A DNA stretch of 64,000 nucleotides from Dipylidium caninum. Taxonomy: Eukaryota > Platyhelminthes > Cestoda > Cyclophyllidea > Dipylidiidae. The notes beneath the pieces were generated by a model that had not been told where the DNA came from, made no database searches, and saw only the letters and a program-made list of their open reading frames with translations. Below are positions 12,671 to 27,119 of the stretch, piece after piece; the first letter of the stretch is position 1; each line of letters opens with the position of its first letter. The stretch covers positions 1 through 64,000 of the forward strand of contig QEYB01000646.1 in assembly GCA_017562135.1 (NCBI GenBank), in the 5' to 3' direction. The translations under genes were made by a program, and so were the position numbers.

Positions 12671-15600
12671 AACGCGCCAAGTGACTAAACAGCTGTTCTT
12701 ATTTTCAGACTAGCGGGGTACGCATACGCGTGCCTTTGCGTTCGTATTTGTGCGCGAGTGCTCGCATCACGTCTGAAGACTGGACTAACCCGTTGATTGC
12801 TTCGTCCTTTCCTTGATTGTCTGCTCAGCTAATAGCCTCAAATCTCAACTCCATAGTTCTTATCTTCACCCACCCTTGCCAGATATTCTTACCACTGCGC
12901 AACCAAAATTCACACTCATTTTGGAAACTATTTCGAATCTTTTATAACCAATCTATTATGTCAACTGTGGAAATTCAGCAATTCCCCTTCCCCAACTCGG
13001 GTTATACGGAGAGGGAGATGTGCAAAAGCCCAATAGAGAACTGGACGGCCGCACTCAAGAATGAAAAGTTTTCGGGTCCTCGCCTTACGTCCCCCAAAGT
13101 TTATCACATTGTAAAAAACCAGTCGCTTTCATTAGTATACGTCCAGATGCATATTCCTTCCCCCGCCTGCAGACCGTTTACCTTCACCGATTAGTAACCA
13201 TTGTCAATGTTCACTGTCTCAAACGTCGTCTCGTAAACAAACCTAGCATTCATGTGTTTTATGCTTGACGATTGCGCATTTTGGTCGAAGGCAACACTAT
13301 TGGTAACATGGTCCCCATCGCAATAACTCCCGCATTTGGCAAGCCTACACGAAATTTCAAGGCATGGAGGTAGGGTGGAATGGTGTTTTTGGGCATAATA
13401 CACTTCACTGCTCATAGTCTTCACGATAGGATCGTCGTAATCATAAAATTAATGTTATTCCCAATCAAAGGGAAGCCGCCAACCTCCCCCGATGCTGGAG
13501 TTAGATTACCTACCCACTCTGTTGTTGCCCTCGAATCTGGTTTTCGAAGCTACCTCAATTACGCCTATTCCTAAAGTTTGCTGCCAAGCACTATCGTAAT
13601 ATGTCCATGACAAATTTTATTCTCAAAAGTACTGTCACCAAACACCATTGGAATGACATTTTTATCGAAGCTGGTATTATCAATCCACCCAGGTTACCAC
13701 ACATCCTAAAATTCGCATGTCCGATAAGGAGAACACAACGTCCCATGAAAAATTAATCGATGGAGGCGTGTGCACATACGCGAACTGGGAAATCGATTTT
13801 TCTAATCAATACAACTCGTTGATCGTGTGTTGCTTGAGTGCCGTTCACTGCAAGTGCATGGATGATGTAGCCTTGAACTAAGACCGCTCCACTGTGTTCA
13901 ACTACGGTGAAACTCTTTGTTCATGCTAAAAGACGGATGAGTCACGCTACGACAACTTCATCAGTCCTAAATGAGTCATTCCTCGGTACCATGGTAATGC
14001 GGGCCGTGTACGTGTTCATATGCATGGACGTGATTTGGGCAGAGTTGATTTGCATGAAGGCGGACCCCTCACTAATGTAAACATTCCTGGGTTTATTTAA
14101 GGGATGTGAGTTGTTTTAAGGGGATATACTTAAGCATTTAATTTATCACAACACCGACCGTACATGTAAATATTTTTGCACTTAAGGATGGAGAGTAATT
14201 TATATCGTCTCACCTCTCCCATTATTCGCCTTACATTTTTTCACTTCTCAAGAAGGTAAGGTAAAAAAAGGTGATATAAAAATAAAGGAGATAAAAAATC
14301 GTCATGCTACGTGAAAAGGAGGCGCTGAAAACACACGACAAAGTAAGACTTTTCGCAGGGGAGGTGATAAAACTTCGAGACGGAGGATTTTGATTGGCTG
14401 ATGAGACCGGTCGTAAGACCTGCGCTGTTTCCACAACAATGTGAAAGGGGAGAAGCTGAATCCCTTCTAATCCCTTCCATTACGGCTGTTCTTCAACTTA
14501 GAAACTACGAGATGCTAATTAAATCCAACCGTAAGGCAAAGGGGAAACTAATAGTTTAATTTTAACGTGTCATTGAGGGGACGAAAGAGTCAGGAATAAT
14601 TTTGGCCCATGGTTGTGGAGGTACCTGTTTGCCGGGTCGACGAGGGCGTCCTCCCATCCCTAATGTGAACTCCATTGGATCACAATGAGTCATCACGGAG
14701 GTTTCATGGGGATAAGCTAGTTGTTCACATCAAACCGGGACAATATGAGCAGGCAGGGGTTTGGTTTAAATATTTTCTAATCCTCGGCTGTCATTTTTGC
14801 ATGAAATTCTTCTCTTTTGCGAAGCTATAATTTTGCCTCAATTTTTTAGCCCTGTAATTGTCGGTCTACGGACTGCTTTGAGAAAGGAGGAAGAAAGAAA
14901 GACAGGAAGAAAGGCAAAGGAAAAGGAAAAGAAATATGGTATCCAGAGCGCACGGGTCCTAGAGAACCACATACTAACACCATCCAGAAACTGCGCATCG
15001 CGTATTTTTCTCACCCGCTGGGTGATCTGAATGGCGTTATTTAACAGTCACTCGGGTAGTTGGCAGCACACCAACTTAACCTCCACCAGCATCGCGAATA
15101 TTTGATGCACTTTCGAAAGTGTGCACTTTTGCCTAAAGTGCCCCTCCCAGCAGTTGAGACGGAATATGTCTCCGTCCTTTCCCACCGCCTCATACCACCA
15201 ATGGTCAAATTCAAATGGATAAATCTTTTTGTGTCACGCATTTACACTGTGAATTGGGTGAGAGGGTGGGCTAACCCCCCCCCCCCTCGCAGCAGAGACT
15301 GTCATCTGTGGAGTGGATGAAGTTGATCTGGAAGGGATGCGTGTACAGCTGGGACAGCTGAAGTGAGCGGTTTCACCTTGACATCGTCCTTCGGGGATGA
15401 ATTTGCTATGGGGGGCTGGGGGGGGGGACGTGGATGGCCTCGACTGGCTATCATTCTGATGATAGACATTTCGACGTGCAAAGGCATAATTATAGGCGAT
15501 TATTTAAAAATAACTCTAAATACGAGAGGCGGTGGGCGTTGGAGGAGGACCCAAGGAGGAGGAGGACCCAAGGAGGAGGAGGACTCAGGGAGGACTCAGG

Positions 15601-18600
15601 GAGGAGGAGGAGGAGGAGGAGGTGGAGGTGGAGGTGGAGGAGGAGGTAGCCTTCAATTCAACCCGGCTATCTCCCCCGACTACTCGCCCTTTGGCCGAAT
15701 CAGCCTTGATATCTTTCCTCTGTTGATCGCCTTCGTCTCGATTAGCACCACTAACAAGAAAATCGTGAATTTATGCAGGTAGACTCCACAAATGAGTCTG
15801 CCGAGAGATGAACAAGGCAGTAATAAATGTGGGAACATCTGTCACCGTCATAAAACCACACTTTTCGCATTCACCTCCCTTCTTCCTTCCCTTTATTCGA
15901 GCTCAGCAACGACCGCCGTTCGTTCCTCTGATTGGAGGCGTGTCTATGCGCAAGTCGAAAGTTTTCGAGGAGTCTGTCCAAACATCGCCGAGTATCACCG
16001 TCGACTCCACTCGGCAATATCTCCAAATTTACCTTTAAGGGAGTTATCCACTCCATTTTCCTTCTCGAGAGGACGGACTCTCAGCTTAATAAGGAAAAGA
16101 TCAAATCAGAGACGACGTGTTCAACCTCCACCCCACTAATTCTCCCTCCTTCCCTTCAACGGCCATTCAACCCCCCCCCCCCCCAGAAGAAATCACTCCA
16201 GTCAATGCTCTGTTTCCTCATCCGCTTAGTGAGGTGACTCGAACGCAAAGTTGACCCAGAAGGAGCTCTCGACAAGACAGAAGAGATTTTAAAATGAAAG
16301 AGAGTTGATTTCATTTCTCCCACCTCGTAACTGTTCAGGCCTGTCGCCAATTCACCGTCCAGTGTCCTCACGATGGAGAAGGAGTCGGAAGACCATCAGA
16401 GATCAGCAGTGTCCACCCAACCACTGGAGGTGTTGAGCGGCCCGAGCGTCAGGAGAAGCGGGCGCCGACTGTCACCGTCCGACGCCGTGTTTGGCCGCTA
16501 TCCACCACCAGCTGGAAGTGGACGCTACCGGAAGGCTACTCGCCCTTCTACCAACGAAAAAACCTCCTAAAACTCAACAGAAGCCTTCAAGGCGCTTAGT
16601 GAAACAGTAACACCCTGTGGACAGAATCCATCACTTTCAAATTGGTGTTTTTTTCCTACTTTTGGATGGTATCACCAAAGCATGCAGTATATTTTTTGTT
16701 TTTTTGGGTAAATTCTCCCCCTAAAACACCACGGAGAGTCGGTTTTTGGTCGTGTTCATCGCAGGAGGGTAAAGAAACTGCCTAAAATGAAGTTGAAAAT
16801 GGAAATGTCGGGCGATTTCAGGGTTTGGATGAAATGACGGCATTTGTCTTCTGTTTTTACCTTCAGCCTTTTGCTGAAAGAGTCAACTTATGCGTCTCTC
16901 CGTCTAACAGCGAAGAAGAGGCTTTCTTTCTCTCCTTTCTTTTCATGGGGGAGTAGGTTGTTAAGTTGGGCAGTCGTCGGGCCAACGCCGGTCCCTTTTC
17001 CCGACTGCCTTCAACGCGCCTTGGCACCAAATCTTCATCTTCACAGACGGAGACTTCACTTCCTCAATCTGATCCCACACAACTTAAAAAAGATGCTGCT
17101 GGCGCTGACTTCCGATAGGCGGAGGGGATTGCCAAAGGAAGTAGTTACGCAAGCGTAAGTACACCGGTATTTGAGGTCGCTTCAAATGTCAAGCATCATC
17201 TCCCATGGCATTAGATGTCATGTGCGGACACGGCGGTCTTCGCGTCTGCCATCACCTTCGCCATTTCGTGTGCTGTCCGCCCGGTTCGATCTTTGAGACA
17301 AACGCATTTCTATTTTTAGCCTCCCCTCCCCCTCCACCCCCCACCAGCACCCCCGCGCTCTGCTATCTTATTTCCCGTCGCGAAGGCGGTGCAGGGCAAT
17401 CTCTTCCTCGGTGGGACAGGGGATGGTGTCCTCATCGAGGCGACGACCTCATCGCCCAGAGGAGATGAAAAATATCATCCCGTTGGGATGTCCAATAAAA
17501 AGAGAGAGTGTATATGATACAAAAAAATCAGCCCCTAAAGTGACATATTATTTTACCGGATCACTACAAGAGGTATTTGCACTTATGGAATGCTGGACGT
17601 ATTAATTTATGCGGGGTTTAATTTAACACTCCTGTCCAGGGTCGATGGACCCACAAACACACATCGACAAAGGCGCACACACGCACCGAGGCGCGTACAT
17701 TCACGCCTCTCGTGTCTGCCGCAAAATGCAGATTATCGCAACGCCAAAAGTGGCGTCAGACGGTGGTGGCGCGGACCTCTGTGGGCTCGGCGAGGGGGAG
17801 CGAGGCGAGTTTATTAATTTCGACGTAATCTCAAAAGGCGGGAAATTATCGATCGCGCTAACTGAAAGTGCACTGATGGGTGGGTGGGTGGGTGGGGCGG
17901 GGGGTAGGGGGAGGCCGATGATGAAAAATCGTTAGGCTGCCGCGGGGAGGGGAGTGGTGGGGAGGGTGAGAAACGCACTACATGGGACATTCGGGTGACA
18001 AATTGCCTCTCATAAAAGGGGGGGGGGAGGAGAGGCTTTTTTTTCTTCTTTGTAGCCTTGGCGACATCTCCACCAATGAGGAAGAGGAGAAGAAATTTGT
18101 TACTTTCACATAATCGTGTCCACAAGGCGGCAGCCCGTATGAGATGATGGGCTCTCGTTCACCACGTGTTCATCCACAGTGGACAATTTACCATCACACC
18201 TTTGGCTTTCGATAGACTCTTTAGCAGCAGCGACAGCACCAGCAGCATCAGTGTGCCTTTTCTGCTTCGCGCCGTTCTTGTAACATCCAAACTAACCGAA
18301 TGAATCATTAAGAAGCCTTAAACGCCTCCACCACGCACAGCTCCGATGCGGGCAGTCGAATAACGACGGCGTCAGGGTGGCTGACGGTGAGGTTATCGCT
18401 CTGCCATTAGCTTCATCAGGCTCCCCCGTTGGGAAAGGAAAGAAGTGGCGCATAGAGGAAGTAGTGGTGGTTGTGATGATAATATGTATACCTCCTAATC
18501 TCTTCCGAGATCCTTGAAGCCTTCCCTCCCCTCCCTCCTCGTTCTCGAAATCATCGCTTCGTTGCGAGTGTAAGTTATTCTGCTGTGGACGAGGTGGTTG

Positions 18601-19218
18601 GAGGGGAAATTGAAGGTGCGTCAATGCCGAGACCACCATCGCTTCTGCCTCCTCATTATCCACCACGTCTGCTCCGTCAAATAAGCAGTCCCTACATCTT
18701 CACCGGGATGGGCATTCCGTGGAGACGCCTTCTAAACCGGCCTTAGTAGGCATTGTATTTCCAGAGGCAGTTTAATGAAATGTTGGTAGAAGGATGCTTC
18801 TCGATTTGTACCATCTTAAAAAAAGAGGCGGATGACTGGCGTTTGGGAGCCTCACTTACAAGAACAGCGTCACTTATGGATGCTCAACCTCTCAATTTCG
18901 CAATCATCAATGCCGTTAATCTCAATAACAGCCTCGTGGCAGGCATTAGCATCCCGCTGAAGAGAATGGGAACCAAGAGCGCACCTCCCTTCCAGCATCC
19001 AGTCAATCACCAAGTTGCGTCCACGGCTTATTGGTAAGCGGAGGTCAAGATGAAAGCATATATTATGAAAATGATTTCACTGATAAGTCGTTACGTCCTC
19101 TGAGTGCGCAGAGTGCCTCCAATGTTTCCATCCCTCTCCTCCATTCCAAACACTTATGGACTCATATCAGTTTGCTGCGATTCTGTCCAATCCACTCCAG
19201 TTCAGTCTATTTCCCTGG
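12671..19218. other. No gene recognised; GGA-rich minisatellite inside
   Basis: Mostly unique sequence with no supported gene. AT-rich from about 13200 to 15000, then GC-rich. A GGA/AGG-rich minisatellite at about 15538-15650 repeats units such as CCAAGGAGGAGGA. C or G runs occur at about 15274, 16170 and 18018. Frames of 60-140 codons exist but are short, overlapping and unlike known proteins. Confidence 0.45.
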
Positions 19219-19825
19219 GGCACACCCAAATGACCTCCACTCTGCCTGACCTTTTCGTGCAGCCAAACAGCTCAGTGCACACGACGCTCTACCCAACGTC
19301 CCTGCCACGGCTCTTCCAAGACGACCACGGGGATGGCAGCCTCGAACACCGACCTTGGCTAAGGTCGCGAGTGTGGCCATAACTTACACCTCGTCCAAAA
19401 TGTCAGCCGCACGTAGCGCGTCTCACGCCAGACAGGGAGCGGGCAGTTGAGGCAGCTGAGGCAGTCGAGAGGCTGGTGGAAGAAGGCGGTCGGCAGGCTG
19501 CACATTCACCGAGTCGGGGCTGCCTTTCACGTGGTCGGACTGCACCGACTTGAGAGCGGTCAGTTCAAGTCACCTCGTCCGTCACCTCTCGCCAGCCACG
19601 CCGCACCACCCATGCAAATCATGTCAAGTCACGTCATGCCACGCCACGCCACGCCACGCCATGCCGTGCCGTGCCGTGCCGTGCCGAGCCACGACAGTGC
19701 AACGGTCACGGCGGCTGCAGTGGCTTCGCATGTCAATGACCTCAACAGCGGCAATTTAACACAGATGGCAACACCGCACGTATCAACAGGAGGCTTTTGC
19801 ACGAGACACAAAAAATCTTTTTACG

Positions 19826-19859
<34 letters not shown>

Positions 19860-22800
19860 AAGACAGACAGAGAGAGGAACAGACAGGAGCACGGCTGTAG
19901 TCCTCTTAGTTTGCTCAGCTTCCTCAGCTTCATCCATCATCTCGACGTGCAAACAGATCAGATCAGACCAGACCCGATCAGATCAGATCAGATCAGATGG
20001 GAGAGGATGGGGAGGAGCAGGTGCTCGTCGGAGTGGAGTGGAGTAGAGTGGAGTGGAGTGGAGCGGAGGAGAGCAAAGCATGCACGACGCCACCGACCGC
20101 TTCGTTTGGTCGCGTCTCTCTCCCACGCACCCCGTCGCTCGCAGCCGCGGCACCGCCCACTCCTCCAGCTCATCCGAGATGCTGATGAGCGGTCGGGTGG
20201 TCGGGCGGTCGGGCGGAGGTGGACGGTGTGTCAACAGGAAGTGCGGCATCGCTGACCGCGTCTTGTGTGTCAGGCCGACGCGACCACTCGTGAGGACAGT
20301 CAATTGGCGAAGGTGGCAGCAGACCGCGATCGGAGTGAGGTCAAAACCTGTCTGTCAGTGCGAGGCTGGGCTGTGGCGTCCTGAGCTGTGGTGCCGGCGG
20401 GGGAGGAGAGGCGAGTAGAAGTGAGGAGAGGAGAGGAGACGGGGAGAGGCGGGGAGAGGCGCGAAGGCTGGAGGAGACGCGAAGTGGTGTGAGGTGAGTC
20501 TAAATTCTCCTGTGGACACCAAGGGCACCTCGTGTCTCGCCGATGTCCTTCTAATGCGCATTTGCGTTTGCGCTTGCCGGTTGCAGTTGGAGTCGCGGTT
20601 GGGGTTGTGTGAGGGTGCCGATGCGGACGTGGGTGCTCGGGACACCCATGACGACCACTTTGCTCTGCGACGCGCGCGAGGACAGTCTGTCCTTCGCCCC
20701 GGTGAGGCATAAACCGAGCAGCGAACTCGCAGACACAGACGCCGGTCCGACAGCCTCCTTCGTCATTGTTGGTGGTGGCGGCGATGATGGCGACGACGAC
20801 GAGATGAGTTGACCAGTCAGACGAGGACAGTCGACGCACTTTCAGACTGGAGGCAGTGGAGCACGGACAAAAGTGGCGCGGCGTGCAACCGACACCTCGC
20901 AGTCAGGTGGCAGTGGCCGCGTCGCATGAGGCCGTGCAGAGCATCTGCGCGGAGTGGAGGCAGTGAGAGTGACAATGACAATGACAATGACAATGACAGT
21001 GGCGGTGGCAGTGGCAGTGGCAGTGGCAGTAGCAGTGACTGCGTGTGTTCGATTGGGAGCGTTAGTGGCAGTCGAGGGCGGTCGGAAGCGGACACGCAGG
21101 CAGGCAGACAGACAGACAGACAGACGGGCAGACCCTCCTGGCCATCAATAACTCATCACGGCTCGTTCAGCGGCTGCCAGTGTTGCTCGCAAACGTTGCG
21201 ACCAACTCAACGTCAACGCAATCAGCCCCGACGGCCCAACATCTCCCATCCTCCGGGTGGGGCATCAAGACGTGTGATTTCACGTGTTGTGTCGGCAAGT
21301 GACGGGACGGGACGGGCCGAGGCAAATCGAAAAAAGGCAAGAAAGAGGAGAAATGAAAAGAGAAGAAGAGTTGTGCTGTCATGCGCGCGCATGTGTGTGT
21401 GACGTGAGACGACGTCAGGTGAGCGGGACGAGGCCCACACGAGCAGTAGAGCACATCACCGCAACGCCCAACACGGTCGCCATTTCTCCCCACGTCCACT
21501 CCCGCCAACCGCCGTCCTCACGACCGACCTCGGGTCTCCGAGCAGACAAACTCATCCGCGACGTGTTCCACTTCTCTCGCCTCTCGCGGACGCGTGATCG
21601 TCCACTCGCTGTGTCAGCTCCACTGCACCCGCACCCGCAACCCGCAACGCAACCGCAACCGCAACCGCAGCGAAACCGGCACCTGCGCGTGTGCCTGTCG
21701 CATGACTGTCGCATGACTGTCGCGCGACAGCGTGTCTGCCACCCCATCGGAAGACCACCGCGTCACCACATCACCACATCACCACATCGCCACATCAGCC
21801 AGTGTCTCTTTCACTCCGCGTGTGAGTGGTGCCCTCCCGACGACGACCCTCCACCACAACGAGTCTGTGCTGTCACCAGCCGCCACACGAGGGCATTTCG
21901 GGTCGGTTTGGCGGCAACTCCACGACACTGGCACACCCTCCGCTCTCCCTCGAGCTCGCGTCGAAGCAGCACGCACTCACCTCGCCCACCTCGAGAAGCC
22001 CCCGTCCCCCTCGTCCACCTCGTCCACCTCGTCCACCTCCGTTTTGTGAACGAGGCGTTTGTGAACGAGGCGGTGAACAAGGAGACGAGCAGAGACAGGC
22101 AGAGGCAGAGGCAGAGGAAGACGCACTGAGGAGGAGAGGAAAGCCACTCTCGTCTGCCATCGGCGTCCTCCCTCCACACCCGCCTCCACCAGACCTCTTC
22201 TGAGACGCCAACTCTTCCACCACCCACCAGTTCACCACAGGGTCACTGCTTCCCACGCCACATCACCGTTCCTCTTCAGCCCCCGTCTCGACAGGTCGCC
22301 TTCCACGCACCTCGCAGCGCTTCGTCGTCTTCACTGCGACCGAACGTGCCACTGTCTTCCGCGTCCACGCCTTGTGCCAGTCGCTCGCAAATGCAAAACT
22401 GCCCGTCTCCTCCTAAATGTTCCACATCTTTCCTCCCCAACAACTTCACGCAACGCTGAATGCGTCCACTTCTTCTCGACTGCCTCAGCGACTGCCTCCC
22501 AACTGTCCGCCTTCCCGACTCGACTTCCATCTGACCGCCTCGCCTCCGTTTGGGCGTCTCTTGCATGCACTCCTCACTTTCCACTTGTCCACTTGTCCAC
22601 TTGCCCACTTGCCCACTTGTCTACTTGCCCACCTTCTCTCTCCACCCACTTCACTTAATTATGGCCTCCCTCGTCGCGCCCACCCGTGGCATCGGCGCGA
22701 TCGCCTGGCCGACAATCTCCTCCTCTTTCATGCCACTCGACCCTGTCATGTGCGTCCGAGTGTTGGAGGTGGAGGGAGTGACAAGCATCGACCCTCCCGC

Positions 22801-24323
22801 CCCCGCCCCCGCCCCCGTCCCCCCCCCTAAAGGCGACTCCCCTCTGCCATTTGAGCACACGCCTCTTCCCCATGCCTCCCCCGTCTTTGTCAAACACACT
22901 CATCCGATCTTATGTCTACTGCGAACTTTTATTTGGTTTTTTTTTTGCAGAACAACCTTGACGACTTGTTATACTACTGAAATGGTCGCATCAAAAGTAG
23001 TGGGTTGACAGCCAAGTCAAGGGCGGCCTTCCACCTTCCTTCGTCTCGTCAACGTGTTCACAGCACCTCTCCCAACTTTTTTTCCTCTTATGTGGACTTC
23101 TACCTCCAATTTAGTGCAAAAAACTATGCCGTTTAGTCCTGCAGTGTTGATTGTGTCGCCAATTTGAAAGGGAGGAATTGGGCGTGCACCTCAGAACTAC
23201 TTAGTAGTACTATTTTTATCCGAAGAGACGATAACGCATCGCAAGTACACACCACAAATGTGTTGTAGATGGGAACGAAGGCCTGAAAGAGAAGCGGAGT
23301 GAGAATTGGTTTGTCAGATTTTGTTCTGTTGGTGTTTCACTGGAAATTCCTCAACGATTTGGCCGACCTTCCAGTCGAAGTCGCGGCCACCCGCGTGAAT
23401 TGCGGCCATTGCCGACTCAGATGGTCGGAGCACAAGACGGGGTGTCGCAGAAAGGCTCAAGGCATCACATGCATGCACGGGGAGGGAACTCGAGCTGTGG
23501 ATGCCTCATCAGCTTGGGCAAGTGCTTTTGCTGCCACGCATTGGGAGCAGCGATGCCGTGCGTCTCAAATGATGTTACTGGGAACAAGGAGAAGTGGAGG
23601 GTTGAGAAGAAGGTTAAAGGGAAGATTCGGTAGGTGATGCGAGACGAACCAGGCCAGGCGACATCAGAAGCAGAGATTCGGGAAGGGGAGATTTTGCGGT
23701 CAGTGGGGTGGGATTCTGCACTTTGAACGTTTCCCGAACAACCAAACGGTCATTCCAGTCGTGGGGTTTAAAACTCGGCAAAATGAGCGAATCCTTTAGA
23801 GCAAGTGGGCCAGTAGTGGCAAATCTTCGTAAGGGTGTTGGTATCTGCCAGGAGCTCCACGATCTCTCGTGGGCTGCGTTCACGTCTCCGCCACGCGGTC
23901 CTGGCGTTGCGCCCTCGCGCCACAAATTATCTCATCGTTTCACGGGGTCCTCCTTCAAGGACGAAATTTCAACGTCGCTAATAATATCAGATCACACTTG
24001 ATTCCATTTTTTTGCTAGCAAAGGTCAAAAATTGCCCGAATTGGAATTATGACACCGCTTGAAAGATGCCGAAAGATCATCCACAAAATCGTATGGAGCT
24101 TGATAAAATAAAAATGATATTTTGTGGCAAAAATTTTTGAATTTTTATTCTCACCTAAAGTGCACAGTTATCCCGTTGCCCTGGGAGTTCTCCCTTTGCT
24201 CTCGTCGGGCAGCCTACGCTGAAGGACTTCAAACTCCAAAGTTATTTATCCCAACAACTTGTCCATTGTTCCACGTCTTTCCTGACCACAAGGCGTCCGA
24301 GGGCGCGGGGAAGTGAGGCCGGT
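19219..24323 (+). repeat. Inverted-repeat arm B (partner 35037-40231)
   Basis: A 5.1-kb GC-rich block whose reverse complement forms 35037-40231. The outer edge begins at GGCACACCCAAATGACC and the inner edge ends at GGCGCGGGGAAGTGAGGCC. It contains several microsatellites: CGTGC/CCACG pentamers near 19632-19690, GACA at 19825-19880, GATCA pentamers near 19955-20000, AATGAC then GGCAGT hexamers at 20970-21042, GACA again near 21100-21125, and CCACTTGC/TGTCCACT units near 22575-22640. Open frames occupy all six frames and carry no recognisable protein. Confidence 0.88.
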
Positions 24324-25529
24324 GGAACGCAGCGACATTGACGCCGTGCAATAACACCCTCAAAATGTACACGACTCGAGTTGGCCCAATCGTCAGAAGA
24401 CCTGCCTCCCGTCTGAGCATTCCTGGGCACTCGGGAGGTTGTGGACGTAGTGACGAATTCGGCAGCCCTCCAACACACGAACACTGTCAACATGCGCAGG
24501 TCACCGCCGCCACACCGACGGTCAGTAATGGTCGGACCACCTGGGCTGACATTCTCCTTTGTGAACACATCCTCGTGAGGCGATGGGCGAGTTTCTCGGG
24601 AGTCGCCTCGTCTCAGGACTGCGCGAGGCGGGGGCCCAAACTGACGGGATGAGATGATATTTCATGTCACGCGGCGACTTTTAAAGGTCCATGAGTCACT
24701 GGGGGGAGGGGAGGGGATGAGGGCGTCTTTCCGGCCGTTGGTCATCTAAGGCGGGCGCAGTGTGAATCCGGCCTGTTTCCTCGACAGCCCAGTATCCGGG
24801 CGACTTTGTGCCCTTTTCCACGTAGTCTCGCGACCTCATCACACGCTCTCTCCGACAGCGCAGTATCATCGAGGGGGTGACAATTGGCGGCTCAACAACC
24901 GTCCCTCTGAGCTCCCATCGTTCAGCAGGTTGACGCCCAAACTCTGCGAATTGGCCAACTGCGCTGACTCAAATCGTGGGACACTAGCAGGGATGGAAGA
25001 CCATCATCGGCTAGAGAGTTATGGGAGGTAAAAAGACCTCGGCTAGCCGAGCAGTATGGACGGAGTTGGTGGCATTCCTGCGACTGCTTCGACGATGGAG
25101 CGAAGAGTGAGGATGCTGGAGAGTGCAAATCGAACCAATGACTGGTGAAGAGGAGAGGAATGAAAGAAAAGGGGACATAAGTGTGCGGCAAGAACGTTTC
25201 ATCTTGTTATTCTCACATGGTTTGTCAAATAACCCATTTCCTTTCCTTGACTACACTTGCAAAAAGGCCATAAAAGGGCCTTCCTCCGGTGGAGAGTGGT
25301 AGAAAGAGCCCTTGAAGGCTCGACCACGGCCATTTGTAGAAATGACACTTCGACAAAGACAAGTTAAAGAAGACGGAAGACTAATAAGAAGCGGATGAGG
25401 AGGTGCGACGTAATTTGCGCATCTACCAACGACTATCAAAAGTGACATCCACATCGACAACTGCCGAATATTGACACATGAGACTCGAGACTCTTCTACG
25501 AGCTGGCACATGTCGATCTTCCTTCAGCT
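24324..25529. other. Non-homologous segment between arms B and C
   Basis: About 1.2 kb separates arms B and C on the left. The corresponding interval on the right (33684-35036, about 1.35 kb) shows no visible similarity to it in either orientation. I see no gene. It interrupts an otherwise continuous inverted repeat. Confidence 0.6.
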
Positions 25530-27093
25530 AAGAGGAGGAGCCGAGAAGGAGGAGGAGGAGGTTAATGACTCTCTTGGTTGCTCCTTCCATCGCCCTCTGC
25601 CACCGCCTTACTTTCCACTGTACTCCAGACGCCGAAACCACCACGTGACCAACGCAATTTCGCTCATCCACCATCGGCATTTGACGACTGTTAACCGTCA
25701 ACCGTCAAACCGGCCCACTACCAGCTGCCACTCACAGGATGCGCAGCCTCCATTCTCCCAACAATCATCAAGTCCCCTCGTCGAGCACGGAAAAGTGATC
25801 GGCGAAGGAGGAGGAGGAAGAGGAAGAAACAGAAGAAGGAGAATGAAAACAAGAAATGAATGAAGAGGGGGGGGCGAGGGAGGGAAGCAATGGGTGGGGG
25901 GGGTCTGGCGGCGGCGGCGGCGGGGGCGGCGGCAGCAGCAGCAGCAGCAACATGAGTGTGACAAGGAATTTCGTCGATGTAGCTTCTCTCGCATTCCTCT
26001 CCACACCTCGTCTTCCCCATCCCCCCCTCCCCCCCCCCCACGCACACACACACACCACACTCTACTGTCACTAAGGCCCTTGTCAACACCGCCCAACGTC
26101 CCCGTTCAACTCACTTTCCACTGACGGATAATAACATCCACTGGCGATGTGTCAAGTCACCCCGTTGCACCGAGTTCACGAGTTCACCGTCTTCCCTGCA
26201 ATTGACACGACTTCTCTCATCTCCACTTTCACCTCAACTCACCTCCCCCGACCTAATCTCCTTGCCATACTCCTACTCCACACACCTCCACCATCTCCAT
26301 CACCTCTGACACATCCTCGTGAGACCTTTGGAGGGCACAACGGACGTGCCTCACCGACGAGCCTCTTGCAGCCCCTTCACTCATTCCACATCCGCGTGCC
26401 TTCCATCCCCCACCCCCACCCCACCCCCACCGCCCAACACCCAACACTACCTCTCCTCTCCTCTCCTTCCCTCTTCTCCTTCCCCCCTCTCCTTCCCTCC
26501 TCTCTCCCCATCGGACACGGAGGCGACATGGCGAGGCGATTCCTCAAGAACGCCCACCTCTTCCTCATCACATGATGCGGCGTCCAAGAGGACTGGAGTG
26601 GGGACGAGGTGGGCACGAGGCGGGGAAGAGAGTGGGAGGCGGTGGAAGAGAGGATCTCGAGGCCTCCAGAGAGGGCGAAATGTGGACCGGTGAACGGGAG
26701 GAGCAGGGCGAGGAATACAGAGACGGAAGGAAGGAAGGAAGAAAGGAAGGAAGGAAGGAAGGAAGGAAGGGAGGAAGGAAGGGAGGAAGGAAGGGAGGAA
26801 GGAAGGAAGGAAGGAAGGAAGGAAGGAAGGAAGGAAGGAAGGAAGGAAGGAAGGGGATGGAAAGCAGTAGCCTCACTTCACAAGGTGCTCGAAATCTCCA
26901 ATGGACTTGTTAAACGCGTCTTATGTTGTCGTTGCAAGAAGGTGGTCGAGACGCCATCATCCAGTTGAGCCATTCGCCTCCTCCTCCTCCTCCTCCTCCT
27001 CCCTGAGTCCTCCTCCTATTCGTCCCTCTTTATCCTCCTCCTTCGATTTTTCCTCTTGATCTTTTATTCTTGAAATGCTGCGGGCGTCAAAAT
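25530..27093 (+). repeat. Inverted-repeat arm C (partner 32127-33683)
   Basis: A 1.56-kb block pairing with 32127-33683 at a coordinate sum of about 59215. It contains an AAGG tetranucleotide array at 26725-26853, a GGC/GCA run near 25909-25951, and CCT trinucleotides near 26980-27003. The left and right copies match through unique sequence on both sides of these arrays, including the end near GCTGCGGGCGTCAAAAT. No coding signal. Confidence 0.85.
26725..26853. repeat. AAGG tetranucleotide array
   Basis: GGAA/AAGG units with occasional GGGA variants over about 130 bases. The partner array in arm C' is CCTT at 32376-32475 and is shorter. Confidence 0.92.
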
Positions 27094-27119
27094 AGATGGA
27101 CTGGACGTAGGCGAGGCAA

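Noticed and set aside
19447..22256. Many overlapping frames of 100-280 codons in arm B and their copies in B'
   Set aside because: All six frames are open at once in GC-rich repeats. Peptides such as SDNDNDNDND come from hexamers, and indels between arms are not in multiples of three.
25909..25951. GGC/GCA trinucleotide run as a possible coding repeat
   Set aside because: It lies in a non-coding arm with no supported gene, and its partner at 33258-33300 has a different length.
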